64,000 nt of DNA, taken from NCBI GenBank assembly GCA_949128115.1, contig OX421963.1, positions 84,453,602-84,517,601 on the forward strand, read 5' to 3'. How positions within the stretch are numbered: the stretch's first letter is position 1; each line of letters starts with the position of its first letter. The translations under genes and the position numbers were made by a program. This document shows positions 58,141-64,000 of the stretch, one piece after another. The notes under the pieces are model-generated. The model was not told the DNA's origin, did no database searches, and saw only the letters and a program-made list of their open reading frames with translations. This DNA comes from Anaspis maculata. Lineage: Eukaryota; Arthropoda; Insecta; Coleoptera; Scraptiidae.

Positions 58141-60579
58141 CACAGAAGCAGCAACTATCTTCGATTAGGTCATAAGTGTGAGAAACTCAAAATTATTGAA
58201 TAAAAAAAAATCTTGATATGAAGTAGGATTCTTTATATTAGGCGGATTCTGTGAAAAATCTGTTGGAGTGAAAGCTCTGCTGAAGAGAATTAAGTCACAA
58301 TCGTAACAACTATTTCAATCGTTTGTGAAAATACTGAGCTAGCAGCCCTTTAAGATTTTAACGGAAATAACATAGAAAACGCTTTTTTTAGGATCTATAC
58401 TTTTGCCAGCCACAGCCGCATTCATTTTCGATCAAGTTTCTATTTAAGAATGAAAAAAAGTATGTATATTGGACTGATATTGCTTTTAAAAGACGAACAA
58501 GGAAGCAAAGATGATTTCCATGAACCTTTTTCTAAATTTTCAAACTTCTTATGTGATAATTTCTTGTATCTAATATGATTTTTCTTGGTTGGATTACTGC
58601 ATGCAACTTCCTCAATCTGAGTGGCAGAGATTCCAGAGGCTCTTTTACCATCCCGGCTATTACACCGTCGAGATACACCAAAAGGTCATTATGTGCCGCA
58701 TGCTCATAAACTCTTTTACCCCATAAAATTTCGCGTATTACGCGATTTCATGCTTCTTCTCAGAAACTAAAAGGCACGTAATGAAGACATTTACCCGTAA
58801 CTGATCCATGTCCGAGATATTTTTGCTCTGACCGTGGCACCGCACCAGAGTGTTTGATTTTCAATGTTGCAATACGCACTCGCCATCCATAGCAACGCCG
58901 CGCTTACCGAGAACCGTAATAATTACGTTTTTAGCACCTAATTGAGAAATTATTTTGAAACCACACTCATATCGTCCTTCGCCAGAAAATCTCTTCTCTC
59001 CCGGCGCGCGCGCTGATGTTCATCAGACGCAATATTTCAAACCATCTCCTTCTTGTGCTCCGCAAACTGTGAGACATTTGTATTGTTAAACTAAAACTGC
59101 ATAAGTAGCTAGATCATAAAAAAATTGCCAAGATCTTGATCTTGATCTAGTCTAGCGAGTTGCAACATCTAAGCGTGCGCGCCGAAAGCCAAACAAAACA
59201 TTATTATGTGTGCGCGATTATTATATTCATAATAGCGCAAAGTATAGCGAAATCGTTCCCAGGATGGAAATTGTCTCTTAGCTTATAACCTCTGGAAAAC
59301 TAAACCAGGACTGGCGTTGTCCTTGACAGGACCAACAACAACGGTTCGATAATGACACACTAAAGAGCGCGCGGTAAGTTGTTGGTTTTATTTGCAAAAC
59401 AATGAACTGGTCGCATGCTATTTCTTGTGTAAATAGCTTAATTTGATGAAATATAACTCGCCAGAGCGACCCACACAACAATGGCTATCGAGCACAATAT
59501 AATGCCTATACATCTACCCAGAGAACAAACACCTGTCGCCTGCTAGCCGGCTGCCGCTGACTAATTTGTCGTCGCGCATTTTTGACAAATATTTGATTTG
59601 GCGTCTTGCGATTCGCGCTATGCGACTTGAAGGAGATTGATTGAAGTTTGAGCAAGAAATTTGCACGCGCGCCCGACCAGAAAAAGCGATCAACAGACGG
59701 AATTCTTGGAAGCTCGGCGCGTCAAGTTTGTCTGCCAATGACGGTAATATTATAAATGGTTCTCTCATGTAAATCATACCTGGGTACAATTTTATTTTAG
59801 AATGGTTATTATTGTTGACCGTTTTGTGAAGGGGTTCGTCGTCTCATCGAATATTACAGTCACCAGCAGCCTAGACGGAGTTTTGGCTGCCTTGAGTGCC
59901 TCATTCGCCTTATCTATTCTCGAATACCGAAACGAGATCGAAACGGGATCGGGTGAAATCTCGACGAGATCTCGTCTCGTGCAACATACGAACATCTATA
60001 CATGGAAATAATCCATTGGGATATATCGTATGATTATAGTACATTACGTAACAAGTACGGGAAGTGATACATTACGCATGAGTGTGTAAGTTGATGCACG
60101 AGGCGCAGCCGAGTGCAGAAATCACACGAATGAAAGTAAGACACTTTACGGCGAGTTACGTGCACTATTTTTCCTACGACCGGGAGAAAATATCATTCAA
60201 ATTAAGACGTCATTTTCGTGTTCTTCTGTATAGACATGGATTTCATAAAAAAAAAACAGCGGATGAATGATAATTACATAAATAAGGGTAATTTCAAATG
60301 AGTTTATGAAGAAAATGTGTATGTATTTCAAATTTTCAAAAATTGAGAGGACCCCGCACGTTTTCTATGAAAAAGTGGTTTACGTGAATTTGGCTAAATT
60401 TCTTATATGTTGTAGATCTTGAAATATATTTCTGAAAAATTGGACCCCCCTCCCCCTATGAACAGTTTTTCCCCTACATCCCTAATAAGGCCAGAATTAG
60501 GAATAGTCTCAAATTTTTTGAAATCCATGAAACTGGTCCAAATCGAACTCGTAATCATGGAAAAAATAATTCAAAAAAT
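58141..60579. other. apparently non-repetitive intergenic DNA
   Basis: I see no gene, although the sequence is more balanced and CG-containing than the element-rich regions (58640-59250, 59560-59990). It could hold regulatory DNA. Confidence 0.35.
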
Positions 60580-61310
60580 CCAAGTTGTGAATTGGGGTAG
60601 TTATCAAGGCGCTTGGGGGTCGAAATCGAGGGAATAAATTAAAATTCCGAATTTTTTTATTCTTATAAAATCTGAACAGAATAATAATCGAGAAATAATT
60701 TTGGACAATCTGAATCAATCAATTGGGGGTTATTCTGAAGGGAACTCAGGGTCAAAGTCAAAGGAACGGAGTAACATTCTGAAACTTGCGATTCCCATTA
60801 TTGGGAAAATAATTGAATAATAAATAATAAATAATAAAACTGAACCAATGAGTTCTGGTGTTATTGAGGAAGTAGGGGGTCGAAATCAAGAGAACAATGA
60901 AATTCTGAACCTTACAGTTCATCTAGAAATTGATCTGGGTGAATGACAACACGATAATAAAACCAATTTGCATAAGGATTGAGTTCTTCATTTCTCGACC
61001 ATCCCTTTTCCCACCCACCATAATTTCTGCCTACAGCCATGTCCTAGTTCAAATAAGAGTTTGTCTCAAGCATTTTAAATTTCATAAAACTGGCTCAAAT
61101 TAAGTTGGAGAATAAAAAATTGAAGTTGTGAATTGGAGTAATTATCGAGGGGGTGGGAGTCGAAATCGAGTAAAGGAATTAGCATTTCAGGAAAAGAGTA
61201 TTGGAGAAGTAATTCAGAAAATCTGAATCTATAAATTGAATTGATATGGTTACCTACTAAGGAGACAGTGGTCAAAATCTAGAAAAAGGAAGAAAATCCA
61301 AAACTTCAAA
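60580..61310 (+). repeat. degenerate tandem tract with GGGGTCGAAATCGAG motif
   Basis: GGTCGAAATC-like motifs near 60616, 60750, 60877, 61156 and 61268, each followed by an A-rich stretch, give a period of roughly 110-140 bp with strong decay. A (AATAATAAAT)n-like run lies at 60815-60838. Confidence 0.5.
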
Positions 61311-61428
61311 TTCATAAATAGGGTCTTTCAATGAGAGTGATAGAACTTCAAATTGGAATTAAACAAATTATGTCGGGGTTAACGATATCTAATTGACTCT
61401 ATGTGGAAGAACAGTTTTCAACATTATA

Positions 61429-61712
61429 TAGGGTGTTTCAGGGATTACAGCCCTCCAGAGTTCACTTTTTTCGGATTTCAAAAATTTGTAACTCAGGAAC
61501 AATTTGACAAATTTAACTTTGATCCAGCATAAGCTGATTTGTCATAATTATCTATCAACCTGAGAAATTTGGAGAGAATCCAATCAGTGGCGTAGAAGTT
61601 ATGAGGGGTCACCTTAAGTCAACTTTTTTCCGGATGCTTCTAAATTATTGACCCTCATAACTCCTACACCACTAGTTCGATTTTTCCTAAATTTGGCAGG
61701 TTGATAGACAAT
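61429..61712 (+). repeat. truncated copy of the 22945-23530 foldback family
   Basis: The left end TAGGGTGTTTCAGGGAT, the AGTTCACTTTTTTCGGATTT block and CCAATCAGTGGCGTAGAAGT are shared in order with 22945-23530. The right terminus is missing. Confidence 0.75.
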
Positions 61713-63090
61713 AGACCTATTTCTTTTTCACGCCCATTTTGCCTCCTATCCCCGCTGATTGGCGGGATTTGCTTCACATTCTCCCGTAGCAACTCTGTCA
61801 GTGTCAGTGACTTTCTACTTCTTATTACCCCTGACAACAATATGTTACAATTTGTCATCAGTTGTCAGTAGAACAGAACCAAAAGCTGGAGCAAAAGTCT
61901 TGCCACGATGAAAACCTACAGACTAGACAACGCTCCACTTGTTTATAAGTGTAAGCATCAAATGACGGGGAACCAGCTTGATAAGGGGTTGAAGTATAGT
62001 GCGGAAGAATATTTTGAAGACGTACTTGTGAATATCCTGAAGGTAGGAGTGAAGTGCTACAGGAGCCAGAAAAAGGAACAAGCTCCTCAAGAAAATGTTT
62101 GGAACAGCATTTGTTTTCAGTGTCTTCTTTGTACCAATCAGTCACTGATAGATAGAAATTTTCCGCTCTGAAGTGCCCTGTAAGACACCTAAGATTGAAG
62201 CAAAATATTGAGATTTTGTTGTAAAGTCACAGTAATCGCCAAATAGGGTAGCATTCCCAGCACTTTGAACGGTGATTTGGACGCCCCCTTTTTGGCCATG
62301 CAAGTTCAACTTGTAAAACAGCTGAAGTTGTTTCGTTAGCCTTTAAATTCTTCCTGACGCCGGCATCACAGTGGTTCAGAAACTCTAAACGGTGCCACAT
62401 AGGGGTATTCAAGCCAAATAGCTGGACAAAAGTCAATTTTGAAAAGTTGCCCTAGCTAAGCGAATTTCCCCGTTTAATAAAGTTGGATAGTGAATGGTAC
62501 ATGTAATGTGGTTTTGAACTTGATCACATAACCCGTTTTGTCGTATTTCTGATCAGAAGTTGTCACTTGTTGAGAGAGAATGCGTCGCTGTAGAAAACTA
62601 TCAAACAGACCTCAACTTTAGAAAAAGATTTTACGTTCCATAGACAAAGTAGAAAGTTTTTGATGATGGATCTATCAGTACCAGGTATGTACTTCAGTTT
62701 AACGCAATGGATGATATTTTCATGTTTTTACTGTAAGCAGTTTCGCCACTTTCTTGTGTCAAGAATTTTGGGAAAATTTTTCGCGAATTCCAGTTTTTCA
62801 AAATTGATTTAGTTACAAGTTCTGCTGAGTTCTGTAAAATGTTTCATACCATTGGAAAGAACAGACATTTCTGTGCTAAATCATAACAAAAAATCTTGCC
62901 CCTATCTGCCCTTCTTGATTTTATTGATTTTTTCTTCTAGAATCAGAAAATACAAAAATTATTGAAAATTTCAACTTTGCCACTGAATATATTCAACCTG
63001 CAAGTACTGAAAGTGGTATCAAACTGGTATCAAACAGTGCGATATCTTTGTCAAGCTTTTTAAATGCGAAAAAAAAGACAAAAAAAAAGT
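61713..63090. other. intergenic, one short unassigned frame
   Basis: A plus-strand frame at 61908-62171 (87 codons, MKTYRLDNAPLVYKCKH...) follows a GC-richer stretch containing CTGATTGGCGGG, a reversed CCAAT-type motif. I do not recognise the product. It may be a 5' exon-like piece of a transposon gene; this is a guess. Confidence 0.3.
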
Positions 63091-63164
63091 GACTTGGCGG
63101 AGATTCGAACCTCGGACGTTTGGATCCAAATACTTTTGTCCAGACCATTCGACCATTTACCCCT
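63091..63164 (-). tRNA. tRNA-like sequence (SINE head), degraded
   Basis: On the minus strand, an A-box-like TGGTCGAATGG (near 63145-63155) is followed by a B box GGTTCGAATC (63102-63111), a short 3' acceptor-like stretch, then a run of eight T (63081-63088) as a Pol III terminator. The T loop TTCGAAT is intact, but the anticodon and acceptor stems do not pair well, so this is not a functional tRNA. It is a tRNA-derived SINE or pseudogene. Confidence 0.5.
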
Positions 63165-64000
63165 ATGTGCGGTGGCCAAAAGTCCAAAAAAAGTTATTTT
63201 TTAAACCCTTATCGGCGATTGGTATAGTTTCACTAATAATTATTAATCTCCGAAAAACTCTAAGGAGGGTCCCATGTATTCCTACAAGGCTCTTGGGCAG
63301 ACTCCAAACGTGCGCTTCACGGGCGCAACATTGGCGCTCCAAGTTGGGATAAATATGTTTATTGTAAAAAGTAGTGTAATTTCCGTAAAATTGGACCGAT
63401 TTTGACGTTTGAATACGGAAACTCCTTCTGATGATTTGTACTTTATAATCTGTGAACAGAAAACTTTAGAAAAATAATATTTTTCATCGATAATAGCTAA
63501 TTATTTCATATTGTATTTTTTCACACATAGTCAGCGGATTTTTTTTTCAAAAGGGCAGGAGTAATTTTTACCACCAGTTACCACCGAGATATTTCATTTC
63601 CAAGTAGATATAAACCTTCTTGAATACATATTAAAAAACTGGCTGCTACTATTTGCAACTTTAGGTTTGACACGAATTTATATTCCACGGGTCGCGCGGC
63701 GCACAGTGGTCCAGATTCAACATTTTTTGGCCAAAATTCTGAAACTTATAAAAACGGCTGAAAATCAGCTGGCGTTTACAGGAAAAATAGTGAAAAAATG
63801 CCATCTTACTTCAGGGGTAGATTTCAGGGGGTGTAAATTGGAATAAGCAAATAAAATTTTGCAACTTTGAATTCGAATAGAATTTTACCTTCCAATTCGA
63901 GGAAATATAGTAACAAAAATCACACCGATATACAGAGGGGGAGGGGGTGGGTTTCGAGGGGTGGATATTGGAAAATGTAGATAATTATTATACTTTTAGA
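63165..64000. other. intergenic, nothing recognised
   Basis: AT-rich with G-rich runs near 63930-63960. I see no supported feature. Confidence 0.4.

Noticed and set aside
59005..59035. CTGATG/CATCAG pair as a second hammerhead candidate
   Set aside because: No GAAA box or cleavage triplet at the needed spacing.

Overview
This window is AT-rich eukaryotic DNA. The transposon families (Tc1-like, hAT, R1/Jockey-type non-LTR, Ty3/gypsy, a probable Penelope-type ribozyme fragment) suggest an arthropod, most likely an insect; the species cannot be named from sequence alone. I see no intact protein-coding gene: no reading frame exceeds about 160 codons, and every recognisable coding segment is a decayed transposable-element fragment. 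The window reads as intergenic DNA built by repeated nested insertion, with stretches that look non-repetitive (about 15-17.7, 25.6-27, 47.9-49.1, 50.6-52.3 and 58.1-60.3 kb).

Layout. 0-5 kb: Ty3/gypsy integrase remnant, a complete solo LTR (family A, 1133-1642), a minus-strand non-LTR reverse transcriptase remnant. 5.4-9.3 kb: two foldback elements with CAGG-type ends and TA target duplications. 7.0-14.9 kb: degenerate repeat domain with a short period (about 12-13 bp) and kilobase-scale duplications, holding a non-LTR 3' end and a foldback insertion. 17.7-18.6 kb: non-autonomous hAT element with perfect 8-bp duplication. 19.3-20.0 kb: internally deleted Tc1-like element with perfect 40-bp inverted repeats. 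20.2-20.5 kb: gypsy reverse transcriptase remnant. 22.9-27.3 kb: several TA-flanked inverted-repeat elements.

27.5-47.9 kb is the most striking region. A family-A LTR is split by a 19,950-bp insertion (27578-47527) bounded by a perfect 13-bp hAT-like inverted repeat and a perfect 8-bp target duplication. The intact LTR copy at 1133-1642 gives the empty site. Inside lie a hammerhead-ribozyme-like motif, elements nested several levels deep (hairpins within hairpins, with a 3-kb element in one arm of a giant palindrome), an 8.5-kb inverted-repeat unit holding a 119-bp satellite with a dimeric higher-order pattern, an R1-like retrotransposon fragment inside a terminal-inverted-repeat element, Tc1 transposase debris and a tRNA-like sequence with a Pol III stop.

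47.9-64 kb: a 1.4-kb foldback element with 40-bp tandem repeats in its arms, a second gypsy reverse transcriptase remnant, a clean solo LTR (53059-53514), a second copy of the 3-kb nested element, two degenerate tandem-repeat tracts, and a second tRNA-like sequence near the right end. No gene network operates here; the content records transposition history.
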